Of a stretch of 64,000 nucleotides of DNA, positions 1 through 10,387 are shown one piece after another. This stretch comes from an uncultured Verrucomicrobiales bacterium (GTDB lineage: Bacteria > Verrucomicrobiota > Verrucomicrobiia > Verrucomicrobiales > Akkermansiaceae), in NCBI GenBank assembly GCA_905478925.1, contig CAJQKQ010000027.1, positions 1-64,000 of the forward strand. The letters are read 5' to 3'. A program made the position numbers and the translations under genes. Numbering within the stretch: position 1 is the first letter of the stretch; each line of letters starts with the position of its first letter. The notes below the pieces were generated by a model. It saw only the letters and a program-made list of their open reading frames with translations, was not told where the DNA came from and searched no databases.

Positions 1-103
1 ACACGAACCGCCGATCCACCACCCTCGAAACACAATGGTAAATCGATGCCTTCTCATCCGACTCCGCCCACGGAGTAATCTAGCGTTTTTTCTTACCCTT
101 CAT
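1..103 (-). pseudogene. REP-associated tyrosine transposase (Y1/IS200-like), N-terminal piece with early stop, cut by window edge
   Basis: Reading the minus strand from the ATG at 101-103 gives MKGKKKR, then TAG (80-82), then an open frame reading ITPWAESDEKASIYHC and on through VSRVVDRRFV to the left edge. The phrase YHCVSRVVDRRF is the typical opening of PVC-type Y1 transposases related to RAYTs, which act on REP palindromes. The stop at codon 8 sits where one base change would restore a sense codon, so I read this as a nonsense-mutated copy. No other good start is seen between the stop and the homology. Only about 26 codons of the homologous part lie in the window, so the state of the catalytic HUH and Tyr residues is unknown. 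The family call is from memory of the family, not from a search. Confidence 0.6.
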
Positions 104-159
104 GCCCCCATCCTGACAACCCAACCCCCTGAATTCAAAGAGATTATGCTGCTTTTCCC

Positions 160-194
160 GGGAACTTACTATACTATTTTACCAGGGAACTTAC
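160..194. repeat. Short direct repeat at the queG truncation point
   Basis: GGGAACTTAC occurs at 160-169 and again at 185-194, 25 bp apart, just before the point where queG homology begins (about 219). Such a duplication could mark a past insertion or recombination, but ten bases are not proof. Confidence 0.5.
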
Positions 195-218
195 GACAGG
201 AATAAGGGGGTTGTTTCC

Positions 219-452
219 CACACCCTCCGCGATTTCCTGTCCATGGATGCAGAGGATTTCCGCCGCGTCTTCGAAAAATCTCCCATCAAGCGCATCAAAC
301 GCCCTCGCTTCCTCCGCAATGTCTGCGTCGCCCTCGGAAATACAGGAACACAGGAGGATATCCCCGCCCTCAAACAAGCCGCCACCGACCCCGACCCCCT
401 CATTTCAGAGCACGCAGAATGGGCAATTCGTGAGATTCAAAACCGCCAATAG
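219..452 (+). pseudogene. queG: Epoxyqueuosine reductase QueG, C-terminal remnant
   Basis: The frame that contains an ATG at 243 reads RDFLSMDAEDFRRVFEKSP, then IKR, RNVCVALGNTG, and finally DPDPLISEHAEWAIREI before the stop at 450-452. This matches the C-terminal HEAT-like segment of QueG, which reduces epoxyqueuosine to queuosine in tRNA. Only about 77 of the usual 330-380 residues are present. The corrinoid-binding domain and both 4Fe-4S clusters are missing, so the fragment cannot be an active enzyme. The frame is open back to 117, but residues before about 219 do not look like QueG. It lies beside transposase debris and a REP-like palindrome, which suggests truncation by rearrangement. 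An intact queG could exist elsewhere in the genome. Confidence 0.75.
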
Positions 453-474
453 GGAGCGCGGCTTTTCAAGCCGC
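452..474. repeat. REP-like palindrome
   Basis: GCGGCTT (458-464) pairs with AAGCCGC (468-474) over a 3-nt loop, preceded by GGGAGC. It begins at the last base of the queG stub. A related element occurs at 19106-19136 (GGAGCGTGGCTTTTTAAGCA), so this looks like a dispersed REP-type repeat and not a terminator; no T-run follows. Confidence 0.55.
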
Positions 475-656
475 TATCTGCTGCCCCCGATCCAATGATC
501 AGCTCCAACAAACGGAATTCTAACTTATGTTGCATCTCACTTTTTCAGATCCTACCGTAACACTCATCGAAGTGTGACGCACTCAGAAGAAAGGTTCACA
601 CCTCCGTTTACCATCCTTCTCTGCGTCCCAGCGGTAAACCCAAATCCCAATTCGTC

Positions 657-1760
657 TTGAAACCAATCATCTCCTTCGCACTCCTCAGCGCTCTCGCATC
701 CATCGCCGCCCATGGCTCAGTAACTGATCCCGTTGGTTGGGTCAAAATCCCAATTCCTGGTACAGGCGGCTTAACACCAACCCGACTACAACTCGCTTCT
801 CAGCAATTGATGCCGGCGGGATCGATTGAATTTTCGGGGGTCGCTGAGAGCTTTTCGGGAAATGTTTTGACTGATAACGAAGGCTCGTGGGCGGCGGGTA
901 ATTTCTTCGATTCGACCCCACCGGCAGGCTTTTCAGGGGATTCTCACCTTGTCGAGATCACGAGCGGCCCATTGGAAGGGACTCTTACTTGGATTACAGG
1001 CAGCGCCGCCAATACTCTCACGACCTATGACGATATCAGTGCGGCTGGCTCTGACGCATCGTTCAGGGTGATAAAGGCTTTCACGGTTTCCACTCTGTTT
1101 GGGGCGATTCCAACTGACACTGTTATGGGAGGCGGATCCAACGCTGGAGGAGCTGATAATTTTCTCTTATTCAATTCTTCAGCAAACAGCTACACGACTT
1201 TCTATTACAAGAACGGTGGCATTGCGGGTGGTACGGGTTGGCGGACGAATGCCAGTAATTCCGTGAATGTCGCGGATGTTGCCATCCATCCATCTGATAG
1301 TGGATTAATGATTGTGCGCAAACAATCCGATGATGGCGAGTTGGTCATTATGGGAGATGTAAAAATGGGTACAACGGATGTTGTGATCCGTGGTGGTGGT
1401 GGTACTGGTCCGAATTCAACAACACTCAATTTGGTTCAGGCTTTGATTCCGACTGATCAGCTCGTGCTTGGAACATCCGGGTTATACACTGGAAGTGCCG
1501 ATACGGGATTTTTGGGAGGATCGAATCCTGGAAATGCAGATAGTTTACTAATTTACAACGGAACCACTGGTGAATATACCACTTACTACTACAAAAATAG
1601 TGGCATCTCGGGTGGCACTGGCTGGCGTAGTTCAGCTTCCAACTCAGTTGATGAGGCGGCAACCGTCTTGCCCGCTGCGTCTCCAATTCTGATTCAACGG
1701 CGTAGCAATGGTTCAGATTTCACTTGGAAAATTCCGGCTGTTATTATCGCTGCGGAATAA
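657..1760 (+). CDS. Secreted TIGR02597-like protein with an internal duplication
   Basis: A 367-residue protein with an N-terminal signal peptide (MKPIISFALLSALASIAAHG). It starts at TTG 657; no better start gives a signal peptide. The body is rich in Gly, Ser, Thr and Asn and holds a tandem duplication. Residues about 160-222 (ADNFLLFN, TTFYYKNGGI, GGTGWRTNASNSV) match residues about 290-350 (ADSLLIYN, TTYYYKNSGI, GGTGWRSSASNSV). The layout and the paired YYKN/GTGWR motifs resemble the TIGR02597 family, which I recall as largely verrucomicrobial and of unknown function. The following gene encodes a PEP-CTERM protein 46 bp downstream, so the two may be co-transcribed and both exported. Strong as a real secreted protein, moderate for the family name. 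Confidence 0.75.
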   Translation: MKPIISFALLSALASIAAHGSVTDPVGWVKIPIPGTGGLTPTRLQLASQQLMPAGSIEFSGVAESFSGNVLTDNEGSWAAGNFFDSTPPAGFSGDSHLVEITSGPLEGTLTWITGSAANTLTTYDDISAAGSDASFRVIKAFTVSTLFGAIPTDTVMGGGSNAGGADNFLLFNSSANSYTTFYYKNGGIAGGTGWRTNASNSVNVADVAIHPSDSGLMIVRKQSDDGELVIMGDVKMGTTDVVIRGGGGTGPNSTTLNLVQALIPTDQLVLGTSGLYTGSADTGFLGGSNPGNADSLLIYNGTTGEYTTYYYKNSGISGGTGWRSSASNSVDEAATVLPAASPILIQRRSNGSDFTWKIPAVIIAAE

Positions 1761-1806
1761 TTCATTAGAATACCTCAGAAAAAATCTATTGATTAAAATC
1801 AATACT

Positions 1807-2400
1807 ATGAATATCAAAACAATTCTTGCCATTTCAACTATGGCAGCACTCCCCGCCTTCTCTGCTTCATTTTCCTTCAATGTGGATTTGGACACGGGCT
1901 TCGCTACTGACGCAGATGTTGCGCTTGACAGTACATATACTGCCTACTTTGGCACTTACACCGGCGGAGCTTTGTCACCGACAGCCACCTTCGGCCTCAT
2001 TGATGCTAACTTTGAAATTTTAACCTCCCAAGCGTTTTCCACAGGAAATGTTGCCGGCTCAGACGGCTATGTGATCTTACCTTCGTTTTCCTTCACCGAC
2101 GCTGAGGGATTTGGGGGGGATCCTCTCTACATGTTTATCACTGATGGAGGGAATCGGAATGCATTGCTTACTGGTTTTGGTAACATTCCTGCGGATGCAG
2201 ATTTTCCAAATGCAATATCATACTATATTGATGCCTCCAACGTTACTACACTCACATATACCCTTGGATCTTACGATGCTGCCAGTCCCAACTTAGCGGC
2301 AAGCGGCGGAAATATAATTTTAAACAACGCAATTCCTGAACCTTCTGTTGCTCTTCTCGGGGCACTTGGTGTCCTCTGTCTGCTTCGCCGTCGCCGATAA
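1807..2400 (+). CDS. PEP-CTERM sorting-domain protein
   Basis: A 197-residue exported protein. The start at 1807 begins a clean signal peptide (MNIKTILAISTMAALPAFSA); the longer reading frame from 1708 lacks one. The C-terminus carries a full PEP-CTERM signal: IPEP, a hydrophobic stretch (SVALLGALGVLCLL) and a basic tail RRRR. In organisms with exosortase this tail is recognised and cleaved, and the protein is sent to the outer surface or matrix. The body has no cysteine-based or catalytic motif that I recognise; it is rich in Thr, Phe and Asp and probably beta-structured. It follows the TIGR02597-like gene closely and is followed by a strong terminator at 2427-2459. Confidence 0.88.
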   Translation: MNIKTILAISTMAALPAFSASFSFNVDLDTGFATDADVALDSTYTAYFGTYTGGALSPTATFGLIDANFEILTSQAFSTGNVAGSDGYVILPSFSFTDAEGFGGDPLYMFITDGGNRNALLTGFGNIPADADFPNAISYYIDASNVTTLTYTLGSYDAASPNLAASGGNIILNNAIPEPSVALLGALGVLCLLRRRR

Positions 2401-2426
2401 TTGACTAGATCCGGATTTTTCTCGTT

Positions 2427-2459
2427 GGGAGGCAGGTTTACCCTGCCTCCCATTTTTTT
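2427..2459 (+). terminator. Intrinsic terminator after the PEP-CTERM gene
   Basis: A perfect 10-bp stem (GGGAGGCAGG, 2427-2436, with CCTGCCTCCC, 2442-2451), a 5-nt loop and T7 at 2453-2459. Confidence 0.9.
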
Positions 2460-2920
2460 GCTGTCCGTCAAAATTCCCATTGATCGGTGTACTGACTGAC
2501 TGCTAGGAATTTTCTTTTTTTGCGGGAGTCCCCTGAAACAGGCGTTGGCCGGACCGAAGGGCGGGGAAAAGGGGGTTGCTAGGAACCATGGTTTACGATC
2601 TGCCAGAGCGGCGAGGGATTATACCACTCCGCAAAACAGAAGAGACAAATGTCTGTTTTGAAGGTCTCTATTCTAGCGCTTCGCGAATGTGGCAAGAGCT
2701 GGGTGCTTTTGCAAGATGGCGGCGTTCCCGCTCGGTCACGGTGCACCCAAAAGCATTTCACCCGCACCGCTCGCTCGCAGCGTCTTGCCCGCTCACAAAA
2801 TCATCCCGTTATTTGTCTCTTCTGATTCGCTACATTCACGATCCGGCCTCTACGGAATTCTTCCCGTTGTGGTCATCATCGCCATGATGATCTGGCTGTG
2901 GTAACATCGAATTCAATCCC
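2460..2920. other. Intergenic region without a convincing gene
   Basis: About 460 bp. A plus-strand frame at 2689-2904 ends in a hydrophobic stretch (GILPVVVIIAMMIWLW) that looks like a membrane anchor, but the rest is low-complexity and it has no good start context. A small inverted repeat lies at 2633-2658 (AAAACAG with CTGTTTT) without a T-run. Presumably it holds the promoter of the lipoprotein gene at 2921. Confidence 0.4.
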
Positions 2921-3937
2921 ATGAAACCAACCATCCGCGCCCTGTGCGCACTCCTGACAATCGCCGGATGCTCCGGTGAAACCTACAAGACCATTGGCTC
3001 CCTGGAGAGCCACGACCCACAGTTCGGCAAACTGGTTTCCCCGGACGCGAAGATCGAGATCATCGCCGAGGGATTCTCCTGGATCGAAGGCCCGCTGTGG
3101 CTACCGACCGAGGATTGCCTGGTGTTTTCCAACATCCCGCCGAACAAGCTCTGGAAATGGACGGAAAAGGAAGGGGCCGTGGATTACCTCGAGAAGAGCG
3201 GCTTCCTAGGGAAGGTGCCGCGCCCTGGATTCAAGGGTGCTTTCGATGAAGCGGGATCCAACGGACTGCTTCTCAGCCCCGAGAACAAACTCGTCCTCTG
3301 CCAGCATGGGCTCCGCCAGGTGGCGTTGATGACCACCCCGCTCAATGATCCCAAGCCGGAATACAAAACTCTCACTGACCGCAACCACGAGGGCAAAAAA
3401 TACAACAGCCCCAACGACGGTTGCTACCACAAGGACGGCAGCCTGTTTTTCACTGACCCGCCGTATGGCCTGCCGGGAGGTGCCGATGACGAGACCCGTG
3501 AGACCGACTACTCCGGCGTCTACCGTCTATCAAAGGATGGCAAGGTGACTTTAATCGACGACAAGCTGGAACGCCCCAACGGGATCGCACTGTCACCGGA
3601 TCAGAAAACGCTCTACGTCGCCAATTCCCACGGCACCAACGCCATCTGGATGGCCTATGAACTCAATGACGACGGCACGGTGAAGGGCAAGCGGGTCTTG
3701 AAAGATGTCACCAAGCATGTCGGCACCCGCAAGGGCATGCCGGACGGACTGAAGATCGATGACGCGGGCTACATTTTCGCAACGGCTCCTGGCGGTGTCT
3801 GGGTGCTCGACCCCGAGGGCAAACATCTCGGCACGATTGTCACCAAGGAATTCGCCAGCAACGTGGCTTTCAGCCCTGACAAGAAGACGCTCTACATCAC
3901 CGCCGACATGCTGTTGCTGCGGGTGAAACTGAGATGA
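2921..3937 (+). CDS. SMP-30/gluconolactonase-fold lipoprotein
   Basis: A 338-residue protein that starts with a lipoprotein signal: MKPTIRALCALLTIAGC, with lipobox TIAGC and Cys17 as the lipidated residue. The mature part has the SMP-30/gluconolactonase/LRE beta-propeller phrases FSWIEGPLW, SPNDGCYHKDGSLFFTDPPYG, RPNGIALSPD and TLYVANS. These place the metal-binding Glu, Asn and Asp at their usual positions. Family members hydrolyse sugar lactones or related esters, so an envelope-bound sugar-lactone hydrolase is plausible; the substrate cannot be told. It stands alone, converging with gap. The start is fixed by the signal peptide. Confidence 0.85.
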   Translation: MKPTIRALCALLTIAGCSGETYKTIGSLESHDPQFGKLVSPDAKIEIIAEGFSWIEGPLWLPTEDCLVFSNIPPNKLWKWTEKEGAVDYLEKSGFLGKVPRPGFKGAFDEAGSNGLLLSPENKLVLCQHGLRQVALMTTPLNDPKPEYKTLTDRNHEGKKYNSPNDGCYHKDGSLFFTDPPYGLPGGADDETRETDYSGVYRLSKDGKVTLIDDKLERPNGIALSPDQKTLYVANSHGTNAIWMAYELNDDGTVKGKRVLKDVTKHVGTRKGMPDGLKIDDAGYIFATAPGGVWVLDPEGKHLGTIVTKEFASNVAFSPDKKTLYITADMLLLRVKLR

Positions 3938-3944
3938 TCGCAAC

Positions 3945-3979
3945 AAAAACGGCGGCCTGCGCTTTCGCACAGGCCGCCG
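3945..3979 (-). terminator. Terminator of gap
   Basis: CGGCGGCCTG (3950-3959) pairs with CAGGCCGCCG (3970-3979). On the minus strand the stem is followed by TTTTTGTT, so it ends the gap transcript; it may also slow plus-strand transcripts from the lipoprotein gene. Confidence 0.8.
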
Positions 3980-4023
3980 GAGAATATTCGGAAGAAGCCG
4001 GCTGGAAGCACGGCTTTCCTTAC

Positions 4024-6204
<2,181 letters not shown>

Positions 6205-6208
<4 letters not shown>

Positions 6209-7197
6209 CGGATCAGTTTCACAAGCTCCGCCTCGATGATTTTCTCGCATTCCTCGATCTGCTTCACGCGGCGGCTCTTCGCCTCCTCGGCAAGCTGCTC
6301 CAACGCGTCGATGTCGTAGAGATACACCTCCTCGATCTCGCCGGCGGAGTGCTCGATGTCGCGGGGCACAGCGATATCGATGAGGAAAAGTGGGCGGAAT
6401 TTTCGCGCCCGGCGGACCGACTCGATCTCATGCGAGTGGATGATCGTATGGGGCGCGCCGGTCGACGAAATGACCACATCCACGTCTTTCAGGACATCCA
6501 GCCAGTCATCGAAACGCACCGCCCTGCCCTTCATCTCCGTTGCCAACTCCACCGCCTTGTCGTGGGTCCGGTTCGCAACAATAATCGACTTCGCTCCGCG
6601 CGAAACGAGCGCCTGCGCCGTGAGCCGGCTCATCTCCCCTGCACCGAGCACCATCACCTCGCTGTCCTTGAGGTGACCAAAAATCTTTTCCGCAAGCTCC
6701 ACCGCCACGTTGCCGATCGAGGTCGTTCCCTCCTGGATCGCGGTCTGCGTACGGACTTTTTTCCCGACACTGAAGGCCTTCTGGAAAAGCTTGTTCAGCA
6801 TGCCTCCCGTCGTCCCGGCGGCGTGGGCGGCATGGTAGGCCTGTTTCACTTGGCCGAAGATTTCTGTCTCCCCGAGCAGCATGGAATCCAGGCCGCTGAC
6901 TACCTTGCACAGATGCCGCGCGGCCTCCGATTTCTCATGCCGGTAGAACGGCTCCTCGTGGCCGTGAACCTTGTCTGCGAGGCTTATTTCAAGGCACCTC
7001 AACGCCTCTGCGGAGTCCTCCGCTGCCAGATAGAATTCGGTGCGATTGCAGGTGGAAACGACCACCCCTTCCGGCGTGCCTGCCATTTCCAGAAGGTTCT
7101 GCGAAGCCTCGCCGAGCCGGGTGGTGCCCACGGAGAACCTCTCTCGCACCTCCACCGGTGCGGTTTTGTGATTCAATCCCAGACAGACTAGTTCCAT
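6205..7197 (-). CDS. hemA: Glutamyl-tRNA reductase, short form
   Basis: A 330-residue enzyme that reduces glutamyl-tRNA to glutamate-1-semialdehyde, the first step of C5-type tetrapyrrole synthesis. The N-terminal catalytic domain has GLNHKTAPVEVRE and the nucleophilic cysteine in STCNRTEFY. The NADPH domain has VMVLGAGEMSRLTAQAL and IVANRTHDKAVELA. Most bacterial HemA proteins are 410-430 residues; this one stops after the spinal helix and lacks most of the C-terminal dimerisation domain. I recall similarly short forms in chlamydiae, so this may be a PVC trait and not damage. The start at 7197 is at the onset of homology and overlaps the stop of the upstream hemX-like gene by one base. Confidence 0.93.
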
Positions 7198-7967
7198 TAG
7201 ACAAAAGCGAATACACCTAGTGAAAGGACGAACAACAACACCGCCCCAAGCGCGAACCTCCTGCCGGTCAACCCACGCACCCGCTTGGTGCCCATCAATG
7301 CGACATAGCCAGTCCAAACCCCAATCGCTGCGAATACGTGCTTCCAAGCGTCCTCACCATGGTGCGGCATAAGTATTCCTGCCAAAACTCCGACCGTCAG
7401 CAACACCATCCCCAGCCAAAGCAGCCTTTCCAGGCAGACGAGCAACTCGCGAACCGGCGGAAGGTTCCTGAACAGCCCGCCTTTGAGATGGTGCTCCTTG
7501 AGCTGGCGATCAAGCACCAGGAACATCACCCCGGCCACCGCCGCCAGCGCCAGCGATCCGTAGGCGAGAACGGAGGTTGCGGAATGCGTTTCACCCCAGA
7601 AATTTGTATTCAGCACCTTCGCGGGTGTGGGATCCAATTTCCCCGGCAGCAATGCGAAGCCCTGGAAAAGCGCCACCGCAGGCGCGGTGAAAACACCCAG
7701 CAGTGAGATCCGGAACGCCGGCCCGACCAGCAGGTAGAAAAGCGTTAGCGACCAAGCCAGGAAAATGGAAATCTCGGCGATGCTCCGCAGCGGGCACGCG
7801 CCCCTCATTTCCCCCCGGGTACCGAGGTAGCCGAGCTGGCAAATCATCACCACGATCATCCACCAGACCGTCCAGTGGCTTTTGCGCCCGTGCCGCAAAA
7901 CCAGCAATCCACGCACCCCCGCGACGGCGGCGAAGAGGGTTGAGGCGAGCAGGAACCAGCGATCCAC
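7197..7967 (-). CDS. HemX/CcsA-type cytochrome c assembly family membrane protein
   Basis: A 256-residue polytopic inner-membrane protein with about eight hydrophobic segments. It belongs by appearance to the CcsA/HemX (cytochrome c assembly, PF01578-like) family. Histidines in GETHSATSVLAYG, and in ILMPHHGEDAWKHVFAAIG within the last third, are at places where such proteins hold heme. It starts at GTG 7965-7967 (a nearby ATG is out of frame). Its stop overlaps the hemA start, giving a coupled hemX-hemA-rsmC operon. The hemX-hemA arrangement is known from Bacillus, where HemX lowers HemA levels; such a role here is inference. A role in heme handling for cytochrome maturation is the alternative. 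Confidence 0.8.
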   Translation of the reverse strand: MDRWFLLASTLFAAVAGVRGLLVLRHGRKSHWTVWWMIVVMICQLGYLGTRGEMRGACPLRSIAEISIFLAWSLTLFYLLVGPAFRISLLGVFTAPAVALFQGFALLPGKLDPTPAKVLNTNFWGETHSATSVLAYGSLALAAVAGVMFLVLDRQLKEHHLKGGLFRNLPPVRELLVCLERLLWLGMVLLTVGVLAGILMPHHGEDAWKHVFAAIGVWTGYVALMGTKRVRGLTGRRFALGAVLLFVLSLGVFAFV

Positions 7968-8021
7968 GCCCCTTCCATCGCCGCAAAGCGCCCATCATGC
8001 AAGTACCGAGCGCTCGGTCGT

Positions 8022-8073
8022 GTAGCTGCGGCGTCTCGCCGCAGCTACGGAGCCTCCGCAAAAGCGCTTGCGG
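8022..8073. repeat. Two adjacent strong hairpins, REP-like
   Basis: GTAGCTGCGGCG (8022-8033) pairs perfectly with CGCCGCAGCTAC (8037-8048) over a 3-nt loop. A second hairpin, CCGCAA with TTGCGG (8056-8073), follows. There is no T-run on either strand. The element lies between the hemX-like gene and the 3' end of amt, as REP elements often do. Confidence 0.5.
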
Positions 8074-8100
8074 AATCCCGGCGAGCGGTAAGCCCCTTGA

Positions 8101-9411
8101 TCAGGAATCCTTGGGATAGGCATTTTCCCCGTGCTCCGCGTAATCGAGACCTTCGGTCTCTTGCTCCGCGCTCACCCGCAGGCCGATGGTTACCTTGACC
8201 AGGAGGGCGATGGCAACGGTCGCCACAGCAGACCAAATGATGGTCACGCCGAGGCCGGTTGCCTGGATGCCGAGCTGCTCCCAAAAAGGTTTCACCAAAC
8301 CGAGTCCACCGAGCTCGCTTTGCCCGAATCCGGCCAGCAGCAGGGTGCCGAGAATTCCGCCGACACCGTGCACGGCGAAGACGTCGAGCGAATCGTCGAT
8401 GCGCCATTTTTCTCGGATCAGGCTGACTGCGTAATAACAGACTAGGGCAGCAATCCCACCGATCACGATCGCACCCAACGGGCCGACATCGCCGGATGCC
8501 GGGGTGATCGTGGCAAGCCCGGCGATGAGCCCGGTGACCATGCCGACCAGTCCTGTCTTGCCGTTGCGGATGCGATCCACGAGACACCAGACCAAGGCGG
8601 CGGAGCAGGCGGAAAGATGGGTGACAAGCATGGTCATGCCCGCACTTCCCCCGGCAGAAAGCTGGCTGCCCGCGTTGAATCCGAACCAGCCGACCCACAG
8701 CATTGCCGCGCCGATGAAAACCATGCCGGGATTGTGCGGCAGATGCGGATGCTCCGGAAAGCCACGGCGTTTGCCTAACATGATCGCCAGCACCAGGGCG
8801 CTCACCCCGGCGGTTGCGTGCACGACAATTCCACCCGCGAGATCTTTCACGCCCATCTCCATGAGCCAGCCTCCGCCCCAGACCCAGTGGGTGACAGGGG
8901 TGTAAACCACCAGCAACCAGAGCGCGGAAAAGGCCATGATCGCACCGAATTTCATCCGCTCCACCACCGCACCGATGTAGAGACCGGGTGTGATGATCGC
9001 AAAAGTCATCTGGAACATCACGAACAGCGTTTCCGGAAGATCCGTGCCCGGCGCAATGCTATCTGTGGTGATCCCTTTGAGGAAAGCCGCATCAAAATTC
9101 CCGATCCAGCCGCCATCCCCCTTGAAAGCAAGACTATACAAACCGGCGATCCAAAGCACCGAAGCCATGCACCCGATCCCTGCGCACTGCGCCATCACGG
9201 AGAGCACGTTTTTCCCCCTCACCAGTCCGCCGTAAAACAAAGCCAGGCCGGGCATCGTCATGAAAAGCACCAGCGCGGTTGCGGTCAGGATCCACGCCGT
9301 ATTCCCGGAATCCGCTACCGGGCCGGCCTCCTGCGCATGGCATAACAGCGTACCTACAAAGGTGATGAAGATCGTAGTGAATGTGGTTTTCAGGGTTTTG
9401 GATTGCCGCAT
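8101..9411 (-). CDS. amt: Ammonium transporter Amt
   Basis: A 436-residue inner-membrane protein with a cleavable signal peptide (MRQSKTLKTTFTTIFITF... to about residue 26) and 11 membrane helices, as usual for Amt/AmtB. The twin pore histidines are in GGIVVHATAGVSAL and in FAVHGVGGILGTLL. The phrase FFxAGS-like FGFNAGSQLSAGG is also typical. It conducts ammonium or ammonia into the cell. No glnK gene is adjacent, which is unusual because PII partners commonly sit next to amt. The tail (TEGLDYAEHGENAYPKDS) is the normal short cytosolic C-terminus. The start ATG at 9409-9411 is the only one that yields the signal peptide. Confidence 0.95.
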   Translation of the reverse strand: MRQSKTLKTTFTTIFITFVGTLLCHAQEAGPVADSGNTAWILTATALVLFMTMPGLALFYGGLVRGKNVLSVMAQCAGIGCMASVLWIAGLYSLAFKGDGGWIGNFDAAFLKGITTDSIAPGTDLPETLFVMFQMTFAIITPGLYIGAVVERMKFGAIMAFSALWLLVVYTPVTHWVWGGGWLMEMGVKDLAGGIVVHATAGVSALVLAIMLGKRRGFPEHPHLPHNPGMVFIGAAMLWVGWFGFNAGSQLSAGGSAGMTMLVTHLSACSAALVWCLVDRIRNGKTGLVGMVTGLIAGLATITPASGDVGPLGAIVIGGIAALVCYYAVSLIREKWRIDDSLDVFAVHGVGGILGTLLLAGFGQSELGGLGLVKPFWEQLGIQATGLGVTIIWSAVATVAIALLVKVTIGLRVSAEQETEGLDYAEHGENAYPKDS

Positions 9412-9464
9412 GAACGAAATAAATCAGACCAACGCTGAAAAATGAAACACTTTCATACCGCGAG

Positions 9465-10310
9465 TCAAAACCTCACCTGTTCCAGCCACTTCTCCCGGCG
9501 GAACCATGTTTCCTGGCGTTTCGCGTATTGGCGGGTGGCGAAGACGATCAACTCCTCGCATTTCTCGCGGGAAATCTCATCGGCAAGCAGCCGCCGGATC
9601 TCTTTCACACCAATGGCTTTCTCCCAGTTTCCGTAAACCCCATCCAGAGCAGCGACCTCTTCGACGGCACCCCCGAAAAGCATCTGCCGCGTCCGCTGGG
9701 CGATGCGCTCGTGCAGATCCGCGCGACTCCGAATCAGCCAAACTCCTTTGAGTCCGGATTCGATGCTGCGGGTTTTCTCCGCCCAGCTATCTCGAAGCTC
9801 GGAAACCTTTTCCCCGCTCAGGAGGCAAATTTCCAGAGCCCGCGAGACATAGCGTGGGTTGTGCCGATCCACCTGCGCGGCCTCCACCGGATCAAGTTTT
9901 TCGAGCTCTGCAAAAAGCTCCTCCAACGGCTTTGCGTCAAGCTCGGCACGCAGCTTTCCGTCACCACGCGGCAGCGGCGAGGCGCCGTGGGTCAGGAACT
10001 TCAGATAGAGCCCGGAGCCGCCGACAACGATCGCAGTTTTTCCGCGAGCATGGATTTCGGAAATCACCTCCCCCGCCATCTCCGAATACCGCCCCGCATC
10101 GCAGCTTTCCCCCGGCTCCAACACACCGAAAAGGTGATGCGGTGCTGCCGCCATCTCCTCCCCGGACGGCGCCGCGCTGAGCGTCTCGATCCCTTGGAAC
10201 AGCTGGAATGCATCGCCATTGACGATCTCGCCACCGAGCTCGCGGGCGAGCGCCAGCGCGCGGGAGGTTTTCCCCACCGCCGTTGCACCGCACACATACA
10301 TCGTTTCCAT
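9465..10310 (-). CDS. miaA: tRNA dimethylallyltransferase MiaA
   Basis: A 281-residue enzyme that adds a dimethylallyl group to A37 of tRNAs reading UNN codons. It has a P-loop, CGATAVGKTSRALAL (usual GPTASGKS), the substrate loop NGDAFQLFQGIE (usual DSMQVY), VVGGSGLYLKFLTHG, NPRYVSRALEI and the C-terminal RQYAKRQETWFR. The P-loop and DSMQ-like motifs are more divergent than in proteobacteria, as often in this phylum. The start ATG at 10308-10310 is preferred; the frame extends seven codons further to a GTG at 10331. It is transcribed divergently from the hydrolase at 10388, with about 77 bp between the starts. Confidence 0.93.
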   Translation of the reverse strand: METMYVCGATAVGKTSRALALARELGGEIVNGDAFQLFQGIETLSAAPSGEEMAAAPHHLFGVLEPGESCDAGRYSEMAGEVISEIHARGKTAIVVGGSGLYLKFLTHGASPLPRGDGKLRAELDAKPLEELFAELEKLDPVEAAQVDRHNPRYVSRALEICLLSGEKVSELRDSWAEKTRSIESGLKGVWLIRSRADLHERIAQRTRQMLFGGAVEEVAALDGVYGNWEKAIGVKEIRRLLADEISREKCEELIVFATRQYAKRQETWFRREKWLEQVRF

Positions 10311-10387
10311 CGCCAAAAGGAATGAACCCACTGGCTTCGGAACTCAACGATATTGACTCCCGGAAACGCGCCCGCATCCTCACGGAA

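Noticed and set aside
2633..2658. Inverted repeat AAAACAG...CTGTTTT as a terminator
   Set aside because: No T-run on either strand and no gene ends nearby.
2689..2904. 71-codon frame ending in a hydrophobic stretch
   Set aside because: The first two thirds are low-complexity, there is no ribosome binding site, and nothing supports translation.
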